From an uncultured Rikenellaceae bacterium (GTDB lineage: Bacteria > Bacteroidota > Bacteroidia > Bacteroidales > Rikenellaceae): 6,831 nt of DNA. The number at the start of each line of letters is the position of its first letter. Positions within the stretch are counted from its first letter, which is position 1. Shown here piece by piece: positions 6,770-6,831 of the stretch. The stretch spans positions 1-6,831 of the forward strand of contig CAMTOL010000126.1 of NCBI GenBank assembly GCA_947074135.1. Reading direction: 5' to 3'. The position numbers were made by a program, and so were the translations under genes. The notes under the pieces are model-generated. The model had not been told where the DNA came from and made no database searches. It saw nothing but the letters and a program-made list of their open reading frames with translations.

Positions 6770-6831
6770 CTTACGTCTTATGAATTTTAAATTATTTAAA
6801 TTAGCATATAGAATAGTGCTTGCCATCGCAA
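6770..6831 (-). other. manA upstream leader with AT-rich palindrome
   Basis: These 62 bases upstream of the manA start hold no clear TAnnTTTG element. The only structure is a 15-base palindrome, TTTAAAT-T-ATTTAAA, at 6786-6800, lying 17-31 bases before the start codon. It could be an operator or part of a promoter, but so AT-rich a palindrome can easily arise by chance. Confidence 0.25.

Noticed and set aside
1..6831. Defence system, CRISPR array, prophage or transposon
   Set aside because: No direct-repeat array, transposase, integrase, nuclease-helicase pair or toxin-antitoxin pair is visible on either strand. The genes are metabolic, rRNA-modifying or envelope families.

Overview
The window reads as chromosomal DNA from a member of the Bacteroidota, most likely order Bacteroidales. 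The evidence is the protein families present: an MG2/TonB-plug-type secreted protein, a short class I mannose-6-phosphate isomerase, and a DUF3473-like deacetylase. Start codons follow A-rich leaders instead of clear Shine-Dalgarno sites, and one good TAnnTTTG-type -7 promoter element is visible. No tRNA, rRNA, CRISPR array, transposase, integrase or phage gene is seen. Genus cannot be set from this sequence.

Layout. Three genes lie on the plus strand: the 3' part of a polysaccharide deacetylase whose reading frame is interrupted at its extreme 5' edge (about 11-589), a YugP-type membrane zinc metallopeptidase (608-1303), and an RlmI-like 23S rRNA cytosine methyltransferase (1354-2541). They are close together and could be co-transcribed. 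A convergent intergenic region (2542-2663) holds a large hairpin. Three genes follow on the minus strand, listed here in their order of transcription from the right edge: mannose-6-phosphate isomerase (6769-5786), a very strong intrinsic terminator (5764-5716), a secreted PHP-domain phosphodiesterase (5653-4613) and a secreted MG2/carboxypeptidase-regulatory/plug-like protein (4553-2664).

How the genes fit together. The deacetylase and ManA both touch sugar or envelope polysaccharide metabolism. YugP and RlmI are housekeeping-type genes. The PHP enzyme and the MG2-type protein both carry Sec signal peptides, lie 59 bases apart on the same strand downstream of the manA terminator, and may form a small unit acting in the periplasm or at the outer membrane. 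That link is inferred from position alone.

I see no convincing undescribed multi-gene system. The points most worth checking are the interrupted deacetylase frame, the compact barrel-less MG2/plug protein next to the secreted PHP enzyme, the promoter-like motif inside the manA terminator stem, and the near-exclusive use of TAG stops. No stretch longer than 300 bases lacks a gene.
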